Assembly (NCBI RefSeq): GCF_008831285.2
Contig: NW_022205131.1
Coordinates: 1-30,477 of the forward strand
Length of the DNA: 30,477 nt
DNA from: Nymphaea colorata
Taxonomy: Eukaryota > Streptophyta > Magnoliopsida > Nymphaeales > Nymphaeaceae
Direction of reading: 5' to 3'
Positions 11,648 to 22,182 of the stretch are shown piece after piece. The position numbers and the translations under genes are program-made. Position 1 is the first letter of the stretch. Each line of letters starts with the position of its first letter. A model generated the notes under the pieces. That model made no database searches and had not been told where the DNA came from. It was given only the letters and a program-made list of their open reading frames with translations.

Positions 11648-12354
11648 TCAATCAATCCTGGTCTTCTTGAACTTCTTGACTTCCTCTTTTTCTCGAACGC
11701 AGGCACTGCCGTCCCTCCAGGCCCTGGGAATCTCCTGTCCGAAGCCCTCCACGCCTGCATTCAGGAGGAAAAGATTGTCGAAGCCCTTCTCGAAGAGCTG
11801 GGTGGTGTAGTCGATTCCGCGCTTTTCATCGAGGTGGTAGAGGACGATGATCTTGTTTTCCTTGTTCTTGTAGGCGTAGAGCTGGGGCAAGAATTTGTCA
11901 GTCTTTATGCGTGTTCCTGGGAAGTTCAAGGCCTATCGGATGTGGAACTGCTCGTATTCTTCCGGGTCGCGAAGGTCTACCAACAAGAAATCCGTTTAAA
12001 TGCCGACGGGGAGTTGTTCAGTGCGTATGGTCACGGAGGTGAGGTTGGAAGTCTGACTGCGTGCATCTTCTTCCGGCTTGTTCCAGTTATAGATAGACTC
12101 AGTTTTTTCCTCCTGGTTGATCAATTTCCATAGGGTGGAGGCCTTGATCCTGCGGAAGAGTTCTCCCTTCTTCTTTGACGCTTATTTGTTGCCTTTATGT
12201 TGTGGAAAATACTGATGAACTCGACGTCTTTGACGGTGGTGCCGATCTTGCCCGCCAATTTGGACTCCACGTGGTCGTACTTGTTGGTCTTGGGGACCTT
12301 GACGTCAAGCACTGAGGGCTTGCCAGGCTGGTAGCCGATGGGTCGCTTGTCCAT
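11648..12354 (-). CDS. CEP41: CEP41-like rhodanese-domain protein, 228 aa
   Basis: CEP41 is a basal-body and ciliary protein needed for tubulin polyglutamylation in animals. The N-terminus reads VPKTNKYDHVESKL, matching the family's IP.NP.Y.H.KSRL signature. A 20-nt intron (12193-12212) leads into KKKGELFRRIKASTLWKLI, also conserved. The rhodanese domain follows: LLVDLRDPEEYEQFHI, ALNFPGTR, IIVLYHLDEKRG and GFDNLFLLNAGV. The usual catalytic Cys of the rhodanese loop is absent (YHLDEKR), as in animal CEP41, so it is probably non-enzymatic. Spliced length is an exact multiple of three with no frame breaks. The position beside other possible ciliary genes may be chance. Confidence 0.87.
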
Positions 12355-12431
12355 TTAAAAATTTGATATAATCGATAACTGTGGTAAATGGTTGCAGTAT
12401 GGATGGGAATGCAGGAAGTAAAATATTATGA

Positions 12432-13198
12432 TCATTGGGAGGATGGCTCGACCAGCTATAGCTCGAATGGCTAGCAGTTGAAAATGTCACGCTGCATCCC
12501 CTTCACACGGTTTAGGACCTCCTCTCCCATCTTATTGTTGTTGTCGTGCTGCTCGTATAGGCCTGTCATCTATCTCCGGACTCGCATTTTTCTTTCCTGC
12601 TCTGCTGTTTCATTTTTCTTTAGCATGTTTCGCAGTCTTTGGATGCCATTCATGCCCTCTTCTTCGCTGCTTTTGAGACTGGCTAGCACGTTGTGTTTCA
12701 TTATGGCCAGTTGTGCTCTGATGTGCTTCATTTCATCCTGCTGGCTCTTCAGTTCCTTCTCACTTTTGTTCAGCTGGTTCTGCGTAAATGAAGAGTTACT
12801 GTGAGATACGAATACGGTCTGTGGAAGGGATCCAGAAGAGTGAATTCGGTATCATCTTCCTTTTCGAAATTATGATCAAAATGGGTGAACTTGACCTTAA
12901 GTTCGCAGGTCTTGAAGTCGACATCGTCGTCGAGTCTGACCATTTTTTCGGAATTGAGCATGGAGTGGAAGGATTCCAGGTAGGAAGCGCGTTCTGGATT
13001 GTTGGATTGGGTGCTATTTTGGGGTCTCAATTCGATGGTGCGGGTATTGTAGAATGTGGATTCCAAAAGTGGCTTCTTTCGCATGCGGTTGAGACTCATG
13101 CGGTCCACGTCTGCAGTGAAGGACTCTTTTCGGATGGTACTGTAACGCACTGATCTGTAGGCCGAGTGCTGTCGCTATCTTTGCTCAAACATCGCCAT
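12432..13198 (-). CDS. Unidentified protein with C-terminal coiled coil, 248 aa
   Basis: I do not recognise a family. The start MAMFEQRQRQHSAYR is basic. The N-terminal half is polar and contains FHSMLNSEKMVRLDDD. A 20-nt intron at 12780-12799 is clear: it joins PYSYLT to NQLNKSEKELKSQQDEM. The C-terminal 110 residues form a coiled coil ending in VEPSSQ. The spliced length closes exactly at TGA 12432-12434 with no frame breaks. Its start is 85 bp from the stop of the next minus-strand gene, and the CEP41 gene lies just downstream on the same strand. A cytoskeletal role is only a guess from composition. Confidence 0.72.
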
Positions 13199-13282
13199 GA
13201 ATAGTAAATAAAATTATCTAGCCTTAGCTCATCCCCCATAAATGAACAAAAGGCAAGAAGTGCTCAAGGTTAGTTGCAAATA

Positions 13283-14072
13283 TCACACCTTGTCCAGACA
13301 TTGATTGTATGTCTCTTCGAGTAGATTTCCTAGCAGGCCATCTTTTGCTTCGGTTTTTGCCAAATTCGTCTTTTTCTTCTTGAGGGGATTCACTTTCTTC
13401 ACTGCTGATGCAGTTTCTGCTAAGATTCGTACTATTTTCCGTTTTCCTGCATGTTTTCCTTGACGAGGAATGCGTTAGGTCCTGAGAAACATCTCGAGAT
13501 GTGAGGTCGATATCAACGGAGCCAGCCTCACTGATGACTGAGTAGTCATTTCCTTTGATTTTGCTGATGGGGGTGGAGTCCAGGCCCAGGAAAAGGCTTT
13601 TGTTGATGATTCTGGTGATAGCTAGTTTCTAGTTTTCCTCATTTTCCGTCTCGATGCCGAGGTCTTTTTCGATCATTACTATGCTTTTCTCAAGGTCCGT
13701 GAGTGTCTCATCCTGCTGGACCGATAGGGAGGAGGCAAGCATCGATTCCTTTCTTTTTTTATCAGCCTTATTTTTGAGGATATGGTGTAATCTATACCTG
13801 CAGAGACGATCATTGTTGGCAGTTATCTCTTCCTTGAGGCCCTCTAGCACTTGAGCAACAAGGGAGGTGTTTTTATTACTGACTGCCTGTTGGGATTGCG
13901 TGATGAATTGCGAAATATTTTGGTATATGGAAGTCTTAAATTGAAGCAGATGCATGGCGAGGGTGTCCATTTTATCTGAAACTTTGCGTGTGCGTGTGAG
14001 GATATGGAAGACGTTGGTTTATAGGTCGGAGGCGAGGGCATTGAGCGAATCAATAAATAAATGATTACGCAT
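13283..14072 (-). CDS. Unidentified helical protein, 254 aa
   Basis: No family recognised. It starts MRNHLFIDSLNALASDL and continues as amphipathic helices (ISQFITQSQQAV, VLEGLKEEITANNDRL), then a linker around SEAGS, and a very basic tail (VKKVNPLKKKKTNL) ending NQCLDKV. A 25-nt intron at 13493-13517, one base over a multiple of three, is needed to reach this tail; without it the frame runs into the next gene. With it, the length is an exact multiple of three. The region has TAG-encoded glutamines. The gene starts 63 bp from the divergent MORN-protein gene. Confidence 0.68.
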
Positions 14073-14135
14073 TCAAAATAGGGATTATAGATTCAAACAT
14101 CTTATATAGTGACTGTTAATATATTGAATTTAATC

Positions 14136-15334
14136 ATGAAGGTCGCATCCTTTCACCTCAACTCCCGCAACAACAACCCAAACAACCGCATCGAACATTC
14201 CCACTCCTTCACTTCCGCCAGATAATAATTCCTAGCACAGTTCTTCGACAACTCAGGAAGCCTCAAGCCTGAATACCAAAAGGTCACATACCCCGATGGT
14301 GGAGAGTATATCGGACAGTATCAGGATTGCAGGTGCGGAAAGGGCATCTACTCCTTTCCCAATAAAGATGTCTATATGGGATGCTGGAAGTAAGATAAGT
14401 TCTCAGCTGATGGCCTCTACATCTACACCTCTGGCGAAAAGTATCAGGGGAAGTTCCTAGACGGAAAGAAACACGGTCGGGGCACATACCAATACAAAAG
14501 CGGAGCAGTCTATGAAGGATAGTGGCACAAGGACCGCAAAAATGGCTTTGGCATTTATACTTACCCAAATGGAGAGAAGTATGAAGGCAACTGGCTCAAC
14601 GGAGAGAAGCATGGCAAGGGAAGCTATTTCTACAAGAATGGAGATAAGTATGTGGGCGACTGGATCAAGAACAAGAAGAATGGACATGGGTCTTGGAATA
14701 CTTGAGCGGAGCCACCTACGATGGCGAGTGGATCGACGATAAAGCTTCCAACAGGGGAGAAATGGTCTACGCCAACAAGGACAAGTACGAGGGTAACTTC
14801 CTCAATGGCAAAAAACACGGAAAGGGCGTCTACCACTACCACACTGGGGGAAAGTACAAGGGCGAATGGCTCAACGATAAGAAGCACGGTTATGGAGTCA
14901 TTGAGTACGGGAATGGAGACCGCTACGAGGGAACCTGGAAGAACGGCGAAAGAGCAGAGCATGGCATTTACGAATATTCGAATGGCGATGTGTATGACGG
15001 AGAGTGGAGAAACGATCTGAAGGAGGGCCATGGCAAGCTGGACATGGCTACTGGCGACAAGTACGAGGGCGATTGGTAAGGCGGCAAGAAGAACGGCTCA
15101 GGTACTACTTTCCCTAAAATAGGTCTCTACATTTTCGCCAACGGTGATATCTACTAGGGCTAATTCTAAAACGGCAACCGCCAAGGCCAAGGCACCTACA
15201 CATGGACCGACCAGAGCTACTACAAGGGCGAATGGCTGGCCGATAAGATGAACGGTAAGGGAATTTACGCCAACTCATAAATTGAGCTGGAGGGGTACTT
15301 CGAAAACGATAACTTTGTGCGTCCGCTGCAGTGA
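14136..15334 (+). CDS. MORN-repeat protein, about 392 aa, 14-15 repeats
   Basis: Almost the whole protein after a 45-residue Asn/Ser-rich N-terminus is a run of about 14-15 MORN repeats of the form G.Y..G.W..GK.HG.G.Y, for example NGEKYEGNWLNGEKHGKGSY. MORN arrays bind membranes or act as rod-like spacers; in ciliates and flagellates they occur in axonemal (radial-spoke-like) and cortical proteins. A 21-nt intron at 15102-15122 interrupts one repeat; it is a multiple of three, carries no TGA, and is revealed only because removal restores repeat spacing (NGSG to LYIFANG). One base is missing at GGG 14688-14691. No kinase or other C-terminal domain is present. TAA and TAG glutamines lie inside repeats. 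Confidence 0.9.
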
Positions 15335-15361
15335 TGATAATTTATGATTGATTTAATGAGT

Positions 15362-15829
15362 TCAGTCTGAGAAGTAGAAGAAGTCGTGGGCGGCGTTATC
15401 GTATTGTCTCATTCCGTAGCAACCGACTGAGTCAATGATGAAGTACAGATGAAGTAGAGGAATCCTGGGAACCACATGATCCTGAATCCGTTGCGGTAGA
15501 TGCTGCCGACCAACCAGCGGTCAACGAAGAATTTCTTCACGCCGCCGTACATGTAGTGGAAGTTGAGTTGCTGGTTGGAGGGAGAGCGGGAGTGGATGAT
15601 GCATCCCTAAGTTATTGTGCGTGTACTCTCTCGTAGTCGATCTGGTCGTGATAGCCCTGGTTGGGAGAGTTTCGCGAGCCCTTGATAAGCCTCTCGTGGT
15701 TGGCAGTGTAATGCTTGAGACCAGCGCGGAAGAGCTTTGTCTCAGTGGACTCGAAATCACTTGATGAGGGGATGCTTACGCGACGTAGTGGAGCCCTCCT
15801 CCCTTTATATTGCGCAGTTCAGTGGCCAT
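15362..15829 (-). CDS. Small protein with one membrane segment, 142 aa, probably mitochondrial
   Basis: No family recognised with confidence. After introns at 15760-15779 and 15607-15626 (both 20 nt) are removed, the protein has a soluble N-terminal half (FRAGLKHYTANHERL), then GGVKKFFVDRWLVGSIYR, a hydrophobic helix (IMWFPGFLYF onward) and a tail YGMRQYDNAAHDFFYFSD. One base is missing at about 15440, inside the membrane segment; with it the length is divisible by three. Size and pattern resemble ciliate-specific respiratory-complex or ATP synthase subunits, but this is inference. The AT-rich box ATATAATATATTCAA lies just upstream of the ATG. Confidence 0.65.
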
Positions 15830-16253
15830 AAGTTGATATTGAATATATTATATCCAGCACGACCAACATAACTCAATGCTGCTTCCTGACTAAGAAGGGG
15901 TATGCGTATAAGCTGATCCGATGGAAGTATTTCAATATTTTGTCGTTTATATTTGTTGTAATTTTGGTTTAATTAAACCAATTACTTAAAATGGGGTGAT
16001 ACGATATATGGTGTTATTGAGGATTGTCTTTTAGGGATAGAGTTGATAATTTGAAGATATACAGAGTTTTGCAGGTCGATGGATGAATAAATGCAGTTAA
16101 ATATACTGATAAAATGATAAGTTAGCGACAGTATGCAAACTTTTAATGTTTTCTCTCTGCTGCGCCATTCTCCTTCATTTTTTGGCATGCTTTTCGGGGA
16201 GTTGTGCTAGGGAAAGCCTAATTGATTTATAAACGAATTCAAAACCTAAATAA
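15830..16253. other. AT-rich intergenic, no confident gene
   Basis: 424 bp upstream of the small membrane protein. Open stretches on the minus strand have low-complexity AT-rich composition and no recognisable domain or splice structure. Promoter-like AT boxes are present next to the 15829 start. Confidence 0.5.
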
Positions 16254-16652
16254 TCATAACTTTCCCAATACAAGCCGCACCGCCATACTAATCAAACTTT
16301 TTTGAACCTCACGAGGCTGCTCTTTCTTGTGTGGTTCAATTTTTTCATCCCTTTTGAAAACATTTTGATTTTTTTGTCTTTTAATCATCATCTTTCGGCA
16401 AAAGCCATCATGTGAAAGAAACAGATTCGTATGACCAATCACAATTGCGGTCTGGGGTGGGGGAATGTTAGATCCAGCTGTTGTGAATTTTGGAGCTTTA
16501 TTCTTACTAATTAAGAATATAAAAATGCGAGATTAATCTAAAAATGATAATAAATATGGGACCTCTGTTTTGACTGGTTTCCTCTCATACAGAGTCGCAT
16601 GAAAGCAAATCAATAGGGCAAAGAGAGGATATGGTTTTATGATTGTTTGCAT
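16254..16652 (-). CDS. Possible hypothetical protein, 132 aa
   Basis: One open frame from ATG to TGA without introns. It begins MQTIIKPYPLFALLICFHA, hydrophobic like a signal or anchor segment, and ends in a Lys/Gln/Glu-rich stretch (KMMIKRQKNQNVFKRDEK). No homology is recognised. In a code with only TGA as stop, a frame of this length in AT-rich DNA can occur by chance, so I regard it as weak. It lies in the least gene-dense kilobase of the chromosome. Confidence 0.25.
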
Positions 16653-16831
16653 AGTTTATCCAAGTGATTTTCCAGCTTAAGTCCCAACTAAAAACGATCT
16701 TTTTATTTAATAACACAAAAGGAATGTAAAAAGGGCATAGTGAGGTGATGGGGAAGGCAATGAGGGAAGCAAGAACTCCTAGGTGCATTCTTATGTGCGA
16801 GGATGCTGGACTTATGATATAATTATATTAA

Positions 16832-17824
16832 ATGAAGAAACTGGTGACTGTGGACTTCAAGAAGGACCAGGGAGTTATCCTGCGCTGGAATTACCTAGAC
16901 CTAACCAAGAGGAGCAAGTACTTCCACCACATAATCGTCCTGCTAACCTCCAACGCCGAACAAGCCAACTCAGCGATTGAAGGCTACATACGCCACATCA
17001 AACTGGGCGACCTCTACACGGTGGTATACTGCAGCAAGGGAGTGGCGAGGATGAAGGAATGGCGGGAGAAGACGAACAGAGTGGCTGGTGGGGAAAGGAG
17101 TAATTTCGGGGAGGAGCTGTCAGTCTCTTTTACCTTTGAGCAGGCATCTCCAATAATTTAAAAATAAATATAATAAATTGGCGAGCCCACTGTTGTTAAT
17201 TTTGTATTATAAAAATAAGCAGAAATCAGCAATCTTAAGAATAAAATAAAGGACCGCCAAACCCAACTCAAAAACAAATTCGTCTCCACCATCTTCTCAG
17301 AAGCACCCGACAACCACATCTCCATCAGCTAGGGCATCAACATCCTCTCCCTCCACGAACCCTTCGTCTTCTAGTTCTTCCAACACTACCTCAATCAGAT
17401 GGCCATATAGTTTGCTCAACTCGCCATCACCTGCCGCAACGGAGAGATCAGCTCATGCAACCAGGACAACTGGCGCAATACCAGCTTCAATAAGATCGAA
17501 CGCAACTACTACGGACCCAGCATCAGATACACCAAAGATGTCCTCCACTTCCTCAACGCCAAAGTCATATACGAAGGCACCTACGACCTCGAGCTCTCCC
17601 TTACCCTCAAGTGCTTCGGAGGAGCCACCTACACAGCTGAAAAGAAAATCGCCATCAGCTTCGACCACAGCGAGATGTACAACCGCACAGTATGCCCGCC
17701 CAAAAAGTCAAGATTATACTACTCGACAGAAGATATCCAGATCGAGGAAAACCCCTACTAAAGCGAAACACTCATATTCTTTGAAAAAATGACTGAAACC
17801 CGACCAAAGGTGCTGGAGGCTTGA
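16832..17824 (+). CDS. Unidentified protein, 330 aa
   Basis: A single frame from ATG to TGA across 331 codons, using many TAA and TAG glutamines. Start MKKLVTVDFKKDQGVILRWN is preceded by the box ATATAATTATATTAA. The first 110 residues are basic and compact; a Gln-rich helical linker (QAEISNLKNKIKDRQTQL) follows, then a Cys-containing, beta-rich part (LELSLTLKCFGGATY, FDHSEMYNRTV). No family recognised. The AT-rich middle (about 17155-17230) could hide an in-frame intron, or two genes could be fused, but no TGA separates them and no ATG opens the second half. Confidence 0.65.
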
Positions 17825-17988
17825 TTCTTCTCTCATTTTTGCATCAATTTACCCATCATATCACTCCTCCACTTTATAATGTCCAATACAACCAATCTGT
17901 TGGATTAGTTATGATGATGTATTATGTGGTGTATGTGTTTGGCAAATTCTGCTGGTGAGTCTGTTCGGGTGGTTGATATAATTAAGTT

Positions 17989-18756
17989 ATGATTAAAAAA
18001 GGGCTGGTGGTCCAGCTGGCGAGAAGTCTATTTAACTTCAATAAAAAAGCTCCGGTAGAAGCCAAGCCGGTATCGGAAAAACCAAAAAATAAGCGATATT
18101 TAGCAGAAGCAGTCTTGCAAGCCAACAAGGGCAAACCGAAATTACTCCCACCACCCAACGATCCATCCAAATTGACCGTGGTCCTAGAGATGGACGAAGT
18201 GCTTGCCTTCACCTTCACTCCCGACGAGGAGGGGTACCTCATGGCGCCCAGACGTAAGGAAGACTTCCACTTGTGGTTTGAGGAGTACGAGTGTCTGCTC
18301 AACATCTACAAGCGGAAGAATCTGGATAACTTCCTGGCCTATCTGAGCGAGGAGTGTGAGCCGGTGGTGTTTTCGGCAGGCGTGAGCAGCTACGTGCATC
18401 TGGTAATGGGCCTCATCGATCCCGCCCGCAGGATCAAGCACATCCTCACCCAGGAACACTGCGACCGCATCATCGAGGAGGAAAGCGATATCGATGAATA
18501 CGTAAAAGATCTCAATTTGCTCGGAAGAGATATGAGCAAAGTGGTATATATCGACAGCAAACCCATGAGCTTCTGGCTCCACCCTGAAAATGGACTGTGC
18601 TGGGAGGAGTTCAAAGCAGACAATACGATGAAATACGAAGATTTGGATGAGATGCTGCTGGAGATAGAGGAGTGCAGGAAGTATAAGGATGTTAGGGAGT
18701 ATCTCCTCAAGGAGTACAGCATCAGGGAGGATTTCGAAGCCACAGATCTCCTCTGA
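17989..18756 (+). CDS. Tim50-like / FCP1-homology (NIF) domain protein, 255 aa
   Basis: The core has the HAD-like FCP1 fold: TVVLEMDEVLAFTF in place of the phosphatase motif DLDETL, NFLAYLSEECEPVVFSAG (motif II region), ILTQEHCDRI, LNLLGRDMSKVVYIDSKP (motif III) and LHPENGL. The first catalytic Asp is Glu and the context matches mitochondrial Tim50, the import receptor that lost phosphatase activity; the N-terminal basic stretch MIKKGLVVQLARSLFNF could be a presequence. A divergent, inactive CTD-like phosphatase is the alternative. No introns, no TAA/TAG glutamines and no frame breaks. ATG follows the box GATATAATTAAG. Confidence 0.62.
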   Translation: MIKKGLVVQLARSLFNFNKKAPVEAKPVSEKPKNKRYLAEAVLQANKGKPKLLPPPNDPSKLTVVLEMDEVLAFTFTPDEEGYLMAPRRKEDFHLWFEEYECLLNIYKRKNLDNFLAYLSEECEPVVFSAGVSSYVHLVMGLIDPARRIKHILTQEHCDRIIEEESDIDEYVKDLNLLGRDMSKVVYIDSKPMSFWLHPENGLCWEEFKADNTMKYEDLDEMLLEIEECRKYKDVREYLLKEYSIREDFEATDLL

Positions 18757-18790
18757 TTGTTTGCCACTTAATGTTCACAATTCCACCGCG

Positions 18791-18840
18791 CTATCACCCA
18801 TCACCTATCACCCTATCGGGAAATCCCTTCCCCCCCCCCT
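18791..18840. repeat. Short CTATCACC-like repeat and C10 tract
   Basis: Imperfect CTATCACC/CATCACC units at 18791-18815 followed by a run of ten C at 18830-18839. They lie between the convergent ends of the Tim50-like gene and the long coiled-coil gene. No function visible. Confidence 0.6.
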
Positions 18841-18886
18841 AGCCTAATCCAACCGATGAGCATGATTTAGAGATGCGAAATATCAC

Positions 18887-21340
18887 TCAGGTGCTCAGCT
18901 CCCGCTTGAAAATTTCTGCCACGTTCTTGAAGTAGTTGTTAGAGAGGCCGATGTTGATGACCTTCTCCTCCAGCTCTCCGCGGCGGTTGACAGAGTCCGT
19001 GAGTCCCTGGACGTCCGTCCTCAACTCCTGCTCCCGGATCTGCGATTTGCGGTAGTTGTCCTGCAGGATCTCGTTCTGCTTCTTAAGCTCGGAGATCTGG
19101 GTCTGCAGCTACTGCCGGATCCTCTCGTTTTCCTTGCCGGCCAGACTCTTCTCGCGGTTGACGGTGTCGAAGAACTTGTCCTTCTCGCTGTTCATCAGAG
19201 TGCGCGTCTCCAGAATCGTCCTCTCCACGTTCTCCACCTCCACCTGGTTCTTGGAACCCAAAGTCCTCAGCTTGGTCTCCAGCTCCTGCACGAGGCCCTT
19301 GAGCCTGGCGATCTCCAGTCCCTTCTAGTTGTTGGATGCAGTCAGCTCTGCCTCCTTATCGGAGTGCTGCTTCTTGAGAGAAGCGATCTTGCGGTTGAGC
19401 TCGTCGATGCGGCCGTTGAGGTCATTGCGTTCCTGGTGCCAGTCGGCAGTTTCCTTCTCCTGGCGGGCAAGCCAAGCGTTGTGCTCGTTTTTGAGACGGT
19501 CGTTTTCCTCTTCGAGCTTGTCGATGTCGTGCTTGTGGAGGCCGAGCATCTGCTGGATCTTGAGGTTGAGGGACTCGATTTCCTTGTTCTTGCTCTGGAT
19601 TTGCCCCTCGAGGGTGCGCTTCTCGTTCATGATCTGCTTCATGTCCAAGTTGCGAGTCTGCAGCAGCTGGTTGTGCGAAATGTGGGTGAGCGAGGCCTTG
19701 GATGTGTGGCCCTCGATTTCCTTCTCACGCTGGGCAATCACGTTCTTGAGTTCCTTCTGGACTCTATCGTGGGAAACTGCGAAATCAGTCAGTCTCAGCT
19801 CGTAGTCCTTCCGCAAGTCCAGCCTCTCCTGGACTTCATTGGCAAGGCGTTCCCTGGTTTCCTTGAGCAATCCTCGGAGAGCATCGACCTCGTGAGTATG
19901 GTTGGCATAGCTGTTCTGGAGCTTATTGCGTAGACTTTCAAGGTCGGCCTCGTAGAGCTGCGAAATCTTGATTTTGGAAAGTTCGATTTCCCGCTCGTAG
20001 TGCTTGACGATGTCCTCGATCTTGTGCTTGAGCTCGTAGTTGTTTTCCTTGATCTGCTGGAGGCGGTTCTCCTCGTTGCGCTTGAGGTCCTTGATGATCT
20101 GGAGCAGTCTTTGGGTTTCTTCTTCCTTGGCGGCGATGACGGCCTGCAGGATGGCGATGTCGGCTTCGTAGAAGCTGCGCAGGTTGCCCTCCCTCTGGCC
20201 GTTCACCTCTCGCTCCTGCGCGAACTGGGCGTCGTAGTGGGAGGTGAGCTCTTCGATGCGAGTGCGGTTGCGGTTGTCGTTGTCCTTGAGCTCGTTGCGC
20301 AAGTTGCCGTTCTCGTTGATGAGGCGGGCGATCTCAGCCTCGCCCTCCTTGCCGCTGCGCTTGAGGCGGTTGTTGCCCTCCTCGATCTCGTGCTTCTTCT
20401 CCTCGATCTCGTAGACCAGGCGCTTCACCTTGGCCTCGTGGAGGTTGCGCAGCTCATCCTCGTTCTTCTTATGCTGGCGCAGCAAGTTGTTGCGCACGTT
20501 CTCGTGCTCAGCCTTCACCAGGTCAGCTAGTGGGCCTTCTGCTCGTCCAATTTCTTCAGCTCATTTCTACTGTAATTGGCCTGCGTAAATAGGAGAGTAC
20601 CTCTGCCTTCATTTCCTCGCTCTTGAGGCGGAGCTGGCGGTTGAGGCTCTCAATTTCGAAGTTCTTCTCCTCGATGACATCCTTAAGTTTGCGGATGTTG
20701 AGTTCTTGGATCTCCGAGTTGCCGTTTTGTGAACGCCGCAGATTTTGAATTTGGGCAATGGACTCGCTCTCATATTGGTTCTTGAGGCGGTGCATCTCCA
20801 GCTTCTTGAGGTTGTCAAACTCCACTGCCTAGTTCTGGAGGCGGGTGATCTGAATGGTGTGGGGGGTACCTCTGAGAGTAATTTTTCTATTTGAATTTGG
20901 TGTTCCTGGTCCTTGATGTTGAGGTGGTCGAAGACCTTCTTTTTTTCTGCTTCGGCGATGTTGGAGTTGTTGTACTCTGTGTCGAACTTGCGTTTCCAGA
21001 GGTCGATTTCGGTGTTCTTTTGTTGGACCAATTTGATGAGGTTTTAGTTCTCCTCCACGAAGTGGGTGTTCTGGGCGAGGAGCAGCTCGATCTTCTCCTC
21101 CAGGTCGTCGATCTTCTCATTCTTGCGCACCTGGAAGACCAGTTCCTAGTTGAGAGCGATCAGCTCGTTCTCCAACTGCCGCGACTTTGAACGCCAATAC
21201 TCCGCCTCACCTGCAGAACCGTACCCGCCGCCGCGCGGAGGCGAGTCGTGCCCCACGTTGGAACTTCGCGGGTTGGACTCGTAGGGAGATGTGGTGTAAT
21301 CCTGCCTGCCCCGCAGGTTGCTGATTGGACTTCCTCTCAT
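18887..21340 (-). CDS. Long coiled-coil protein, about 804 aa
   Basis: Begins MRGSPISNLRGRQDYTT with a disordered Ser/Gly/Pro-rich head of about 50 residues, then continuous heptad-repeat coiled coil to the C-terminus (NYFKNVAEIFKRELST). Two 20-nt introns, 20850-20869 and 20581-20600, are clear. One missing base near 20525-20530 (KAH to LADLVKAEHENVRNN) is needed; with it the length is an exact multiple of three. The strong antisense open frames over this gene reflect its codon bias. In contrast with the left-end coiled-coil gene, it writes nearly all glutamines as CAG/CAA rather than TAA/TAG. A structural role at basal body, cortex or centrosome is plausible but unproven. Confidence 0.85.
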
Positions 21341-21423
21341 AAATTTCAAAAAGTTACGTTAGAATTATAGCACACAAAGACATTTAAATTTAAATCAAAT
21401 CCCCCTCACACTTTCTAAGAAAA

Positions 21424-22182
21424 ATGTATCTTTTGAATCAAGAGACCTTCGGGGATAGGGATTGGTTGTCAGTGGTGCTGGTCCGAAGGAGGGTCTATTT
21501 CATACCGGTTGGCCCTGGGGAGTTTGCGGTTTGGTTATTTTTATTTAAGTTGTGACTTGCGATTAGGCTCGGTCCTGAAAGGAGAGGAAGAAATGAGAAA
21601 AGCTGGACTTCTGGAAGGAAAGTAAGGAGGTAGCTTAGAGAAAGGGAGGAGATTGAAGGAAAGATACGTGAGAGTGAAGCTGTGAAGAAGAATGAAGAAC
21701 TGCAGAAGCTTCTTGCTGCCAAGAAGATTGTGATCAACGATATCATCAGCATCAAAGAGCAAAGAGTGGTCAGGATCATGGAGAAGAAGATTGAGCATCT
21801 TACTGATGAGGAAATCGATAATCTTTCTTTGTAAACCTTGCAGCAACATCTCGAAGCAACCAAGAAGAAGATTGCCAATAACAAATAAGCTAGGCTCAAA
21901 AAAGCCTTTACACACGTTGGCTATCTTGAGAGAGAACGTCGTGAGAGGCTTGCTCCTAAAATAAGGGCATTATCGGCGGTAGTTGGAGTTTTTCTTAATA
22001 GAGATTTCCCTTCAAAAGCTAATATTAACTTGAGTTCAGCGTGGCATTACCCTTCTAATCATTTAAACTTTGTAATATTGTTCAAAGCTTGTAGTGATGG
22101 ATTGTAATATTTTATAATTTCATACTTTATGTAAAGTATTGGATGGCTATAAAATTATATATATAAGGTGCAAGTATTATGA
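21424..22182 (+). pseudogene. eIF3a-like helical-tail fragment
   Basis: The recognisable part, about 21620-21975, reads RRQLREREEIEGKIRESEA, then LTDEEIDNLSLQTLQQHLE and ends YLERERRERLAPKIRAL. This matches the helical tail after the PCI domain of translation initiation factor eIF3a, including the YLERAKREE.AP signature. The PCI domain that should precede it is absent and the sequence downstream is AT-rich and unrelated. If an 18-nt intron at 21549-21566 is removed, one frame runs from ATG 21424 to TGA 22182, a multiple of three. It could be a truncated copy, a domesticated short protein, or a fragment left by imprecise chromosome processing. Confidence 0.45.

Noticed and set aside
16055-16075. 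Chromodomain remnant sharing ATATACAGAGTTTT with the HP1 gene
   Set aside because: A 14-base match between two sites is expected by chance in 30 kb, and the frame ends at TGA after a few codons.
19329-20530. Long plus-strand open frames over the coiled-coil gene
   Set aside because: They are antisense shadows produced by codon bias of the minus-strand gene; translations are low-complexity Leu/Val/Ser runs.
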